From Ischnura elegans (lineage: Eukaryota > Arthropoda > Insecta > Odonata > Coenagrionidae), in NCBI RefSeq assembly GCF_921293095.1, contig NC_060252.1:44392881-44456880 (forward strand): a stretch of DNA of 64,000 bases. Reading direction: 5' to 3'. Of the stretch, positions 51,243-61,373 are shown one piece after another; position 1 is the stretch's first letter, and every line of letters starts with the position of its first letter. The notes under the pieces were generated by a model. The model saw nothing but the letters and a program-made list of their open reading frames with translations. It had not been told where the DNA came from and made no database searches. The position numbers and the translations under genes were made by a program.

Positions 51243-52181
51243 TAGTAGTAGTAGTATTTGGATTTAGGGTGCGTCGACGGCAAGGTCATTTTGCACCACT
51301 ACTGTGCGATTTAATTACAAAAGTTATGTATAAAGTAATCTACTGCATCTGATGTCTTCGTTGAAAGTGTGCATAATTAGACTTTATTAAAAATGTTTAT
51401 TTCTCTGAGAAACCGAAATGTACAGATTAAGTTGGTAGGGTGGTCTCCTAAAAGGGTTTTTAGGTCTCCCCCTAGATTATTTCGTCTTCGCGCTTCGCGG
51501 TACTTAACACAATCTAGCATGATGTGTCTAATACTTAATGGACATTTACAATCCCCACATTGGGGAGGTTCCTTCTCTTCAGTAAAGAGATACGCATGGG
51601 TCAGGGGGCTGTGCCCTATCCTCAATCGTGTAAGTACTACTTCCTCCCTCCGATTACTACGAGCTGAGGAGGGCCACGCTGCTACCATGTCCTTGATGCC
51701 ACGGAGCTTGTTATTATTTAGAATCCTCCATGACTCCCTCCATTTTCCAAATATCACGTTTCTTAGAGATGCTCGTAAGTCCTCGTGGGGAACCAGCGTT
51801 GAGACAAGAACTTCGTTATTCAGAGCTTCCTTGGCCATAGCGTCTGCTATCTCATTCCCGGCTATCCCCTCATGTCCCGGTACCCACAGAAAATGGATAT
51901 TCAAACCCTTTCTCGAAAGGGTCAGCAGGAGAGAGTGTATTTCTTGCACGATCGGGTGCACGGGTGAGAAGCCAGAGATGGCTTGTAGCGAGCTCCTGGA
52001 GTCAGTACATATCACAAAGGAGCCGCCGTGGTCATCTACGGCTTCTAGAGCTGTCCTTATGGCATAAAGCTCCGCCGTGTACACACTGCACATCGGGTGA
52101 AGCTTTGCTCTGATGTTCCCGTGGATAGGGGAGAACACTGCAAAAAAAAAAAAAAATATCTTAAAAAAATATCATAAAAAA
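51243..52181 (-). mobile_element. 5'-truncated I-type LINE with 11-bp TSD and inverted filler
   Basis: Flanked by ATGGATTTAAG at 51232-51242 and 52182-52192. The 3' tail is the inverted (TAG)n at 51243-51254. LINE homology stops at about 52140, and about 40 bp of A-rich filler (52142-52181) separates it from the right duplication. The filler contains AAAAATATCTTAA, the exact reverse complement of the flanking TTAAGATATTTTT (52188-52200). Confidence 0.9.
51377..52138 (-). CDS. LINE RNase H and zinc-knuckle C-terminal part
   Basis: Open frame of 253 codons: AKLHPMCSVYTAELYAIRTA, FVICTDSRSSLQAISGFSPV, LNIHFLWVPGHEGIAGNEIA, RLRIGHSPLTHAYLFTEEKE and CGDCKCPLSIRHIMLDC, ending NIFNKV. It is the least damaged RNase H copy here and shows the empty site for the Harbinger at 13966. 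The first RNase H Asp (TDGSK) lies upstream of the truncation and is absent. Confidence 0.88.
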   Translation of the reverse strand: MFSPIHGNIRAKLHPMCSVYTAELYAIRTALEAVDDHGGSFVICTDSRSSLQAISGFSPVHPIVQEIHSLLLTLSRKGLNIHFLWVPGHEGIAGNEIADAMAKEALNNEVLVSTLVPHEDLRASLRNVIFGKWRESWRILNNNKLRGIKDMVAAWPSSARSNRREEVVLTRLRIGHSPLTHAYLFTEEKEPPQCGDCKCPLSIRHIMLDCVKYREARRRNNLGGDLKTLLGDHPTNLICTFRFLREINIFNKV

Positions 52182-52199
52182 ATGGATTTAAGATATTTT

Positions 52200-52937
52200 T
52201 AAAAATACCGCGATTATTAAACTATTGATTTTTAATTTTCCTTTCTGCCAATTTCATATCATATTTTTCTATTTAAGTGAAAACACGTTCCTTTCTTTTG
52301 ACCGTGGTTTGACCATTTTATAAGATGATGTGTGTTCGGAACGCATGTTGTTTCGAAATAAAAAAGGAAAATGAATTTAAAGATAATAAGAGAATATTTC
52401 ACTTATTTAAAGTCACTGGTGCAATAGTTACGAAAAGCTGAAAAAACACGTTACTAATTCATGAATTACTACACAGGCAGCAACATTCTACAAAGATAGC
52501 ATGCTAAATTTATGACAAATACCAAGAAAATCACAGGATCTTTGCTGAGAAATCGTTTGAGAGTATTAGAGTATTGTGTGGTAGCAGATACAAAAAAAAC
52601 ACTCAAATGGAAGGGGGGCAAAAAAGATATCACGAGCTGTCTTAACTTTTATTGTATTAAAAAAAATTAAGTCCCACGCAAAGTTTAAGAAATTTTTTAT
52701 TTGAACTTATGATACTCATATACAAGACAATATAGTCTTATAATTTAAGTTACAATTGTATTCCATACGAAACCCCTTGGAGATAAATTTAATGATTTCA
52801 TAATAATTCGTTAATAATTATTGTCTATACATGATAAATGAATTTGAGTTAGGGTGTTCATTGAACTACAATTTATTTTTATAGACATACTTTGTGTGAA
52901 GCCTTTGGTTATATTCATAACCAAACATAGTGGGATA
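52200..52937. other. AT-rich, no gene
   Basis: No feature found. Probably the 5' flank or terminal part of the following transposon. Confidence 0.35.
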
Positions 52938-54740
52938 ATGGCAAGCAGGAAGAAACCGTATAACTTGTCAGAGAGACATATAAGAAGGATAGCGTTGAAT
53001 ACAGCACGCGAATTCCAGAGTATTGTGAACTTTAAAGATGAAATTTCCAATGAAATAGTCGAAGAGGAATTATCCACATCAAGTTCCAGTGATGAAGTTA
53101 AGAATGCCTCTTTAGATGACATCCATGATGAAAATAATAGTTCACTTGAGGATGATGTAGCATCACTCGGCAGTGTTTCTGAAACTCTATCAGACAATGA
53201 TAAATCACCATCTAATTTGAGTGCTTGATTATCTAAATGGGCTGCGAATTTTATTATTAATTTGAAAGCTTTTTTTGCCTTATTGAAGATATTGAAATAA
53301 GGGCATTATTTGACGGATTTAAACTCCTTGCCAGTAGATGCTCGAACCATAATGAACACTCCCACGCATACACAGTTGATAAATGTCGCACCAGGCCAAT
53401 ATTTCCATCGTGGCATTGAAAATTTTATTGAGCAAGGTATTGCCCAAAAAAATTGGAGAAGATATTCAAGTTTCCATCAATGTTGACGGTTTACCTTCAA
53501 CAAGGTCGAGCAACCATTCACTTTGGACTATAACAGGATCATTACATGAGACCTCAGAATGTTTCCTAATAGGAGCTTATTACGGTGAAAAAAAACCAAT
53601 GATTCAAACTCTTATCTCAGAGATTTTGTGGATGAAGCCAAAAGATTGTATGAAACTAGTTTAGAAATTGCGGGCAATCATTACAATTTTATAATTAAAA
53701 ATTTTGTTTGCGATACACCAGCAAAATCTTACATTTTATATGTAAAGGGTCATAGTGGCTATTTTAGTTGCACAAAGTGTAATATTGAGGGAAAATATGT
53801 AAATGGTAGGGTTTGTTTTCCTGGACCTGTGGGTACAAAGAGAAGTGATGATGATTTTGATGCAATGCTAGACGATGATTTTCATAGTAAAAGGACAATT
53901 CTTGCTGAAATACCAAATTTAAAATTAGTTAGCCAATTTCCATTAGACTACATGCATCTGGTGTGCTTAGGAATCATGAAGAAGTTACTAAACTTGTGGG
54001 CATCTTGTGACTTGTCTTACAGGTTAGGCCAGGGACAGATTCAAAAAGCATCACAAAGGCTTACTAAACTTAGAACTTATGCCCCCTCGGAATTTTGCAG
54101 GAAGCCACGAGCTCTTACAGACTCCAAGTTATTTAAAGCTACTGAGCTTCGTCAATTACTACTATACACCGGCCCAGTAATTTTCCATAATATTTTGAAG
54201 GAGGATATTTATATAAATTTTTAATCTTTACACATTGCCATTCGAATCCTATGTTCACCTGTGCACATCAATTCATTGATTCAATACGCTGATGAATTAT
54301 TAAAGCACTTCAATGAATCCTTCAGAATATTATACGGAGAACATAATGTTTCACATAACATCCATGGCTTATTGCATCTGGTTGATGATGCACGTAATTT
54401 TGGAAATTTGGATGATTTTAGTGCATTCAAATTTGAGATTTATTTACAGAAATTGAAAAAGTTGGTTGGGACAGCAGATAAGCCGTTGCAGCAGATTGCT
54501 ACAAGAATGCACGAATCTGCTTCTTTAAGAAGTCCAATAAATCACATTTATGAGCCCAAAATAACATATCAGCACAAACATTGTAAAGGTCCGCTGATCA
54601 AAGGAGTAACATCTCCTCAGTATGACAGAATGATATATTTGAATGCAACCATTAACGTTCTCCAAGAGAAAGATAGCTTTGTTTTACTGAGAAGTGGGGT
54701 GGCAGTCAAAGTGAAAAATACCGCATATTCCCCTGAGTAG
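52938..54740 (+). pseudogene. TNP2-like transposase, second family, with stops and frameshifts
   Basis: MASRKKPYNLSERHIRRIAL, an acidic segment, stop at 53228, then NSLPVDARTIMNTPTHTQLI, SINVDGLPSTRSSNHSLWTI, FVDEAKRLYETSLEIAG, FVCDTPAKSYILYVKGHSGY, FSCTKCNIEGKYVNGRVCFP, LKLVSQFPLDYMHLVCLGIM and, after a frameshift, SFRILYGEHNVSHNIHGLLH, FSAFKFEIYLQKLKKLV. The NVDGLPxxxSS, CDxPAKxxI, GYxxCTKC and FPLDYMHLxCLG blocks mark a TNP2-like transposase family widespread in insects. At least three lesions. It differs from the 43205-48455 family and lies upstream of DUF4806-type exons (58049). Confidence 0.7.
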
Positions 54741-55036
54741 CAAGAACATGTTTTTATTGGGCAAGAATTTACAATCAAGGAAGATTTTTATTGTATACCA
54801 TGTGCATCATCACTTCTTAAAATTTTTACAGTATCAACATTGACCAAATCTCTGAGAAAGTTCTTGATTAAAGATTTTCAATACAAATGTTACTCAGTAC
54901 CACTTAATGATGAAAAATATTTTTTAGCATTAATATTACATGCAGATGTTGGCAATAGTTGTGATGCCACTGCAAATTTCCGTTTATAATAGCATTTTGT
55001 AAAACTATGTTTCATTATAATACAAAAATTTTCTAT
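54741..55036. other. 3' side of the TNP2-like gene
   Basis: Residual frames (SLRKFLIKDFQYKCYSVPL) read as the degraded C-terminal continuation of the transposase up to the piggyBac-type insertion. Confidence 0.35.
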
Positions 55037-57822
55037 ATCCTCTTCGGTCCCCTTGTCCACATATGTGGACGGCCGGTTTATTATTAATTCACAGGCTAGT
55101 TTCTTCCAGTAGAATATTGTACTCTTGTACGCATCTGTGGACATACCTTTTTTTGAATTTTCCGCCTTGACAGCGCCAATTCTACATACTAGAAGCTATT
55201 TATTTCAGCATTTGTTTTCCAGAAATCAAAATGGCGGCCACAAATAAGCACATGGGAAGTAAGTAAACTATATTTCCGCTAATTTTCACTGGTTCATGTT
55301 GAATTTTTTTCTTTTAATGTAATCATTATTTATACTTATGATGGTAGTCTGTTGTTTTTCGTGCGACCACCAATTATTTTTCTATCCTTCAATTAACAAA
55401 TGTACACATATGTGGACATCGGGTTTAACTTTGCTGTTTAACATGCTATAGGCCTCTCTGCTGATGACATTTTGGAAATGTTAGGAGATAGTGATGTGGA
55501 TATTCCAGGGGAAATATCTAGTGGTGAAGATGAAGAACATGATTTTAATGAATATTTAGAAGAATATTCAAGTGAAGATGATGTTCCACTAGCATCACTC
55601 CGTTAACCGAATTCAGAAAAAGGCACTCCGAAGAATAAAAAATGGACACGTGACAAGTGAGTTAAAGTGCATTGAATGATACTGCATGCAGTTATGAATA
55701 CATTGGTGATAATAATAAATAAGTAATCTGCAAAAAATTGTACAACTTACAGGATGCCACCATATGTACACGACGTAGAAGATCTCTTTTGTGAAAATGA
55801 GGAAGGGAGTCAAAATTTCCTCGATATGTTTTTCGAGTATTTTCCTCCCAGCTTTTGGAAAAGTGTGGTAGAACAAAGCAACCTGTATTCAGTACAAGTA
55901 AGAGATCATCGCTCCATTAATATGACCTACGATGAAATCATCAGATTTGTTGGCGTGTCCATTTTGATGGGTTCACTAAATTATCCGCAAACAAGGCTGT
56001 ATTGGAGTAGGGATTTGGCCGTTCCTCTCATTCAAAAAGTCATGTCACGGGACAGATTTTTCGAGTTAAGGAATCATTTACATTTCGTTGACAAATTTGT
56101 TACTAGCGATAGCGATGACAAGTTACAAAAAGTAAGACCGATACTTGATGCCTTTTTGAAAAAATGTCACATGCTACCTAGATCGAATGAACAATCTGTA
56201 GATGTCCTAATCGACAGTATGTACCGAATAAGCCACATCCAGTAGGACTAAAAAATTTTGTTCTTGCAGAAAGAGATGGTCTTGTTCTTGATTTTCATAT
56301 CTATGTTGGAAAAGGAACCATTCCTGATAAGGACATGAGGGAGCTTGGTCTGGGCGCAGGAATTGTGAAGTTGCTAACGAGGACGATCAGCCATTCCATC
56401 ATCTACTGCGACCGCTTCTTCACTAGTGAAAAACTAAGTGATTACCTAGTGGCAAATAATTTTAACCTCTGTGGTACTGTCATGAAAAACAGAGTAGGTG
56501 GTGCACTTAGTATTTTGAAATCCGACAAAGAATTAAAACGGGGTGATTATGACGAGGTTCTGCGCAGTGATAAAAAAATGTGTTGTGTCAAGTGGCAGGA
56601 TAGTAAGGCAGTCACTATGCTATCTACTTGCATAGGTAGTGAACCCCACTCATCTTGCTTGAGATGGGACAAAACAGAGAAGAGGAAACGTGAAGTCAAC
56701 CAGCCTCTAGTTATAAAAAAATACAACCAATGTATGGGAGGAATTGATCTTTGTGATCGACTTCTAGCATATTACTCTTCTTCAATGCGTACCAAAAAAT
56801 GGCCTTTACGGGTATTTACGCACTTTGTTGATTTGGCTATAGTAAATTCCTGGGTAATGTACCGCCGAAATTGTGTGAAGGCAGATGTACCAAAAAGAGA
56901 AATTGCCTCACTTTTGCAATTTAGAACTCGATTAGGCAATGCAATGATTCACTTTGAATCTGGAAGGGTTGAAATCAGGGAGGAGATCCAAAAAAAAAGA
57001 GGCAGGCCATCAAAATGTAGTTCAATTAGTCCAGGCCCTCATGAGAGTTCTAAAATATGTGTAAATGAAGAAACAGGCATTGAAGATCAGCAAATTGACC
57101 ACGAGGATCAAACCCAGCAAAAACGTCGAAGAATCATACACCCTGTCAATGACGTCAGATTTGACAGGATAAATCATTGGCCTATTTTTAGCAATGACAA
57201 AAATGCATCACGATGCAGACACTCTGGCTGTTCATCAAGAACTAGGATTAAATGCCAAAAGTGTGATGTATACTTATGTGTGAGCCTCAATGGCTGTTTT
57301 CAAAAATTTCATACAAGGCACTAAACATGCTGAAAGAAAACAATTGTTTTTTATTTTTTTAAGATTGTATTATGTATCATAATAATTGAACTATTTGATT
57401 TGTACTAAGATTTTAATTACTTATGTGCCTTTATTTTAATGTCATTGTAATTCATACTTGACATAACTGTTTATTTGAGAAATATTAAAAAATAAAAATT
57501 ACTAAAAAAATTATTTATTCTTCATTTTGTTGATAAACTTTTATATTTTTATTCGTGGTACAATTTTTTCGCATGCAATAATAGTATTTGATCAATTAAG
57601 TAAAAAAAGTACATATATATCGCAATAAAAAACAGAAAAGTATATTTCACAATCTGCATATATGATCCTCATGTCCACATATGTGGACATAGAATATTTT
57701 AACAATTATAGAAACAATTTCAAAAATACTTCCACACACAATGTCAGTAGTCTCATATGTGCTAAATATTAGCAAGGAAACATTTTTCTGAGAGCCAGGT
57801 TTTTTTCGGGACCGAAGAGGAT
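55037..57822 (+). mobile_element. piggyBac-type transposon, about 2.8 kb
   Basis: Inverted ends TATCCTCTTCGGTCCC (55035-55050 and inverted 57807-57822). The palindrome GTCCACATATGTGGAC occurs just inside the left end (55055-55070), again in one-mismatch form at 55402-55417, and at 57673-57688, a likely transposase-binding motif. The usual TTAA is not visible; both ends abut TA. The single gene encodes a piggyBac transposase. Confidence 0.75.
55231..57324 (+). pseudogene. piggyBac-type transposase with C-terminal cysteine-rich domain
   Basis: Exons 55231-55258 (MAATNKHMG), 55452-55656 (SLSADDILEMLGDSDVDIPG, acidic) and 55753-57324 join in phase. The core reads MTYDEIIRFVGVSILMGSLN, YWSRDLAVPLIQKVMSRDRF, LHFVDK, KPHPVGLKNFVLAERDGLVL, IIYCDRFFTSEKLSDYLVAN and YNQCMGGIDLCDRLLAYYSS (last catalytic Asp region NxxMGGxDxxD). 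The end has a zinc-binding CRD (CRHSGCSSRTRIKCQKCDVY...C). Lesions: TAA after LASLR in exon 2, and a short deletion with frameshift at about 56220 that removes the segment after the first catalytic region, between LIDSM and YVPNKPHP. Not functional. Confidence 0.88.
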
Positions 57823-58048
57823 ATGTAAATAAGTGTTTATAAAAAAATCCATGTCCTTGAGAGAGTGCAGATTATTGACCTTCATTTCAATTTTACACCG
57901 TGACAATTTTTTTAACTTGCTTTGAATTCAACATGCCTAGTATTCATTGGTAAGCTAATTACAATAAAATGTCAGTTGTGTAGTCTCTTGTAACCTACTG
58001 TTATAACGAATTTTTTAAAGTCTTTCAATTACCTACAATCTTTTTCAG
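57823..58048. other. AT-rich flank of piggyBac insertion
   Basis: No feature until the acceptor of the next exon. Confidence 0.3.
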
Positions 58049-58620
58049 AATAGCTGATAAGCAACTTTCATTTTCAATTGTTGAATTTGATGATGACATA
58101 GAGTTACTGCCTACGAAGTGGCTAGACCTTAAGTCCAATCAGGCTTACTGGCCTAAGTTAAAGGATAGCCGGGACTTTAAACGGGCCGTTGAAAGGATGG
58201 TAGACCCAGATAAAAACAAATGGAACATATATCCTTTAAAAAGGATTATGTACTACACAGGTATGATTTTTCCTTACTAACTTTTAAGTTATAAAATGTA
58301 AATGTTTTAATTATGGTTCTCTTCTTTGTTTCCATCTCAAACAGATTCTTATGAGAAGGGTTGAAGTAAGATAAGACTTGCAGAACAACTTTCGGATCTT
58401 GGAACAGAGAATGAGGATGTTCCCACGAAAAGAAAATGTTTTCCTTCAATTAGAATACAGGATTCTGAGAGTGACTCAGATTCATCCGAAGTTACTTTCA
58501 TGAATAAGAGAAAGCCAACTAAGAAAACATTACCATCCTTACCTCCTGTTCCAGCAACCTACAAGGGAGAACAAGATAAGGATAACTGCAGTCAGAAATG
58601 TGAAATTGTCTCCTCGGTGG
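58049..58620 (+). pseudogene. DUF4806-type protein, N-terminal exons
   Basis: Exon 58049-58260 reads LSFSIVEFDDDIELLPTKWL, SNQAYWPKLKDSRDFKRAVE and NKWNIYPLKRIMYYT. This matches the N-terminal module of insect DUF4806 proteins (VxFxxxxxxExVPxxWxxxxxxYWPxxxxxxxxxxxV...W..Y.+++). The next exon (from 58345) joins in phase: DSYEKG, then TGA, then KIRLAEQLSDLGTENEDVPT, KRKCFPSIRIQDSESDSDSS and LPSLPPVPATYKGEQDKD. It ends at the structured repeat (58616). Together with the TNP2-like gene upstream it may be the second gene of one element, split by piggyBac. Confidence 0.5.
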
Positions 58621-58676
58621 GCTCGGGTCCGTGGGGGCGCGGCTCCCCAAAGGAAGAGATTACTCTCTTCCCCCCG
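58616..58676 (-). repeat. structured GC-rich repeat shared with the LINE chimaera at 4.3 kb
   Basis: About 60 bp (GTGGGCTCGGGTCCGTGGGG, then GGCTCCCCAAAGGAAGAGAT, to CTCTTCCCCCC) nearly identical to 4322-4384. Read on the minus strand it forms a GGAAGAG/CTCTTCC stem and a GGGGAG...CCCC stem. Here no LINE tail is attached. Confidence 0.8.
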
Positions 58677-58704
58677 TTCGTAGATATCCGAGATATCTAC
58701 GAAC
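58676..58704. repeat. 12-bp perfect hairpin
   Basis: GTTCGTAGATAT and ATATCTACGAAC with a 5-nt loop, directly abutting the structured repeat. Confidence 0.85.
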
Positions 58705-58709
58705 ATCTT

Positions 58710-59538
58710 TTGTGCCAAAATAGTGTTATTTTCAACGTGACAACTACCTAATCTACAGTGCCAGTGGTTGTAATGAACTAATTGACAATATATCGGCCAG
58801 GAGTTTTAATATGTGTTCTATCGCGATTGCTTTGTAAACAGTGCTATTACGCTATCGAGAAATGTCTGATAGTGATTTGAAATTATCAGTAGCGTGTTCA
58901 CCTTCATTATTCACTGTTTAGATGACATTTCTCAATCAATGTGAATGAAATTTGTTTCATCAAGTAAACTGTGTCGACGAATAGTAGTGAGAACCCACTT
59001 GTGTGGGCTAATGCAAGGCTTAAATCAGTGAATAATTAAGAAGTGGTTTTCATCGTAACGAGCTCTATTTAAACGTAATGAATATAATAATGGTAGTGAC
59101 TTCCAGTTTTTTCTGATTGTATTTGCCTTTTTCGCTCCACATTTTTATCGTGTGTGCTACTTATCGATGGATTTATCTGTATTAGTGAAATAAGTGGTAG
59201 CTTCTCTTGTGTGTTGTTTGGGAAATATGTGTATTGTGGACAGACTTTTTCCTGTGACTGTGTATTCGTGAAACCAAAGAAAATCGTGAAAGTCTTTCGC
59301 ATTACCATGAAATAAAAGTGTATTTTTATAATAAGTGATTATCTTGTGGTTTTTATCTTTCTATCGTTTGCCATAGATAACTGGCCAATGGTTATTTTTT
59401 CATTATAATAAAAAGTGCCTTCCTTTTGCTCTGTGAATTAGCAATATCTTTGGAAACCCTGTCACTTTAACGGAATGAATGCAGTGCAACAGATTTCTTG
59501 TTATTTCAGCGGATTTAAGTGTTTTCGTCAGTGATTAA
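58710..59538. other. no gene seen
   Basis: AT-rich, no recognisable features before the MITE at 59539. Confidence 0.35.
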
Positions 59539-60228
59539 AGCTGGGTTCACATGGATGCGGAAAGCGGACTGCGGAAAGACACCCAGCCAATCAGAGGCGG
59601 TGGGCGGAGCTAGCTGAGATAGCTGTCCGCAAGAGGCGGAGCTAACCCTGCGGGACCGTGCGGATAAAATTATTTGATATTTTCCTCGTTCCGCATGCGG
59701 AAGGTGACGTCATAAACAGTAGAAAGACGCCATCCGTCACAGCGGTGCGCTCTTGGAAACACAAACAAGCGGTAAATTTCAAATGGAGGCAACTATGGCG
59801 TTCGAAGAAAATTCCAATGAGCTTTTGGCTCAGCTGGTTGGAGAGAGAAGGTGCTTGTGGGACCTGCAAGACCCAAAGCACCATGACATGTCCCACTTTA
59901 GGAAGGTGTGGCTTGAGTTGGGCCAAATTATGGACAGCGACGGTGAGGCCAATTTAAATGGATAACTGATAGGGGTACGGCCATATATCCCCGTAGTGAA
60001 GAATAGTCGGAAATAGAGAGACTGAATTGCAGAATAGAACACTTATCGTTAGCGTTTCACGGCTTCAGAATCAAGTTTCCCGCAAATATGTTTCCGCACT
60101 CCGCAACCTTTCCGTATCCATGTGAACTGCCGTCCGCTTTTCCGCAGCCTCCCCCACCCCCAGACCATTTTCCGCAGCGTTTCCGCAGTCCGCTTTCCGC
60201 ACGCTTTCCGCTGCATGTGAACCCAGCT
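59539..60228 (+). mobile_element. Harbinger-type MITE (690 bp) carrying a MADF exon
   Basis: Ends AGCTGGGTTCACATG (59539) and inverted at 60214-60228, flanked by TAA (59536-59538 and 60229-60231), the Harbinger TWA duplication. Both ends repeat GCGGAAAGCGGACTGCGGAA. It contains a MADF-type first exon, so it looks like an internal deletion derivative of a Harbinger, or the left part of the element whose right part is at 61374 onward. Confidence 0.8.
59783..59941 (+). CDS. MADF domain first exon
   Basis: MEATMAFEENSNELLAQLVG, ERRCLWDLQDPKHHDMSHFR and KVWLELGQIMDSD, then a donor (G|GTGAGG). This is the first half of a MADF domain (LIxLVxxxxxLWDxxxxxYxxxxxxxxxWxxI). The donor phase (one base of a codon) fits the acceptor of the partner exon at 62934, giving DSDGRILQRKWKSLRD, a natural MADF continuation. 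Confidence 0.55.
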
Positions 60229-60333
60229 TAAGGCACTCCAGTTATGTATTATTCGTATTTTTTTTACTAATGGGCATTGTGATCACAGCTTTAATGCGCT
60301 CAGCTCGCTCAAATTATTTTCACTTTAGCCGAA

Positions 60334-61028
60334 ATGGCGCGTTTACTTCGACACCTGGATCTTGCACTTGTGGAAGAGATTGATGCTAGAAGAAGGCAAG
60401 CCGCTATAAGGAGGATATTAAGGGACTCCACTAATCCCTTCGAAGTATCAGACGATGCTTTTTTGCAATACTTTAGAGTACCGAAGGTGGTGGCACAATT
60501 TCTGTGTACAGAGTTGCAACCCCACTTAGCAAGGGTACAAAGGCGTGGACTACCAGTTCACTGCCGGGTAAGTAACCTGCTCAATAGAGAATAAAGTTAT
60601 TGCACAATGATTGTTGATGAATTTGTTTCCTGATGGTATGTATTTAATCACCACAATTAAGGTACTGGTCACATTAAGGTTTTTGGCCGAGGGCGGCTAT
60701 CAGAGAGGTGTTGGGCAAGATGCTCTCCTTTCTGTGAGCCAACCTTCTGTGAGTATATGCCTGAAGCGGGTGGCAAGGGCAATGATACGTAGGATGTTGC
60801 CCAAATGGGTTAAGTTTCCCAGAAGGGCCACATGGGAGGGCATAGGGGAAAGGTTGGTTATGAACTGATATGTAGTGCTACTACACTGAAGTGGAAGGTT
60901 TTTAATTTGATTAAAAAAATTGGTTGACTTTTCAGGTTCAGACCTAGGATTAGATTTCCTGGAGTAATAGGTGCAATTGATTGCACCCATATTGCAATTG
61001 TTACTCCTTCAATAAATGCAGAAGGATA
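60334..61028 (+). pseudogene. HARBI1-like transposase, different subfamily, 5' part only
   Basis: Exon 1 reads MARLLRHLDLALVEEIDARR, DSTNPFEVSDDAFLQYFRVP and LCTELQPHLARVQRRGLPVH. Exon 2 (about 60657-60860): VLVTLRFLAEGGYQRGVGQD, SVSQPSVSICLKRVARAMI and LPKWVKFPRRATWEGIGERL. Exon 3 (from 60935): FRPRIRFPGVIGAIDCTHIA, IVTPSINAEG. The IDCTH block holds the first catalytic Asp of animal HARBI1-type proteins. The sequence is cut at about 61028, so the other catalytic residues are missing. Confidence 0.75.
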
Positions 61029-61373
61029 GGGGAGGCACGGGCAAAGTGGCCAGGGCGGGTAAAGTGGCCATTTGGTGTCATGGCGCCGGTAAGTGCTGCA
61101 CTCATGCGGGAACGAAGTTAACTTGTCGAGAGCCATTGCCTCATTGCCGTGTGTGAGTTTGGATGTCGTGCGTTTCGCAGTTTGACCACGGTTAAATAGT
61201 TTTAATTTCCTTCATCTCTGAGTTTTGGTACGTGTTAACTATTTGTTTTATTACTAAATGCTAGAAATAGCATTAACTAGTGGCAATAGTACTACTGGAC
61301 TCGCTTGATTTCAGCGTTAAATAGTAGTTGGTTTAAACTGATACAGTGAGATACAGATACTGAGACAGTGTTT
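61029..61373. other. no gene seen; short AAAGTGGCC repeats
   Basis: GGCAAAGTGGCCA and GGTAAAGTGGCCA occur in tandem near 61038-61072, otherwise nothing. The left end of the following Harbinger may lie here, but no TIR was identified. Confidence 0.3.

Noticed and set aside
51393-52067. 224-codon plus-strand ORF
   Set aside because: It is antisense to the well-conserved LINE RNase H frame (51377-52138) and has no recognisable protein features.
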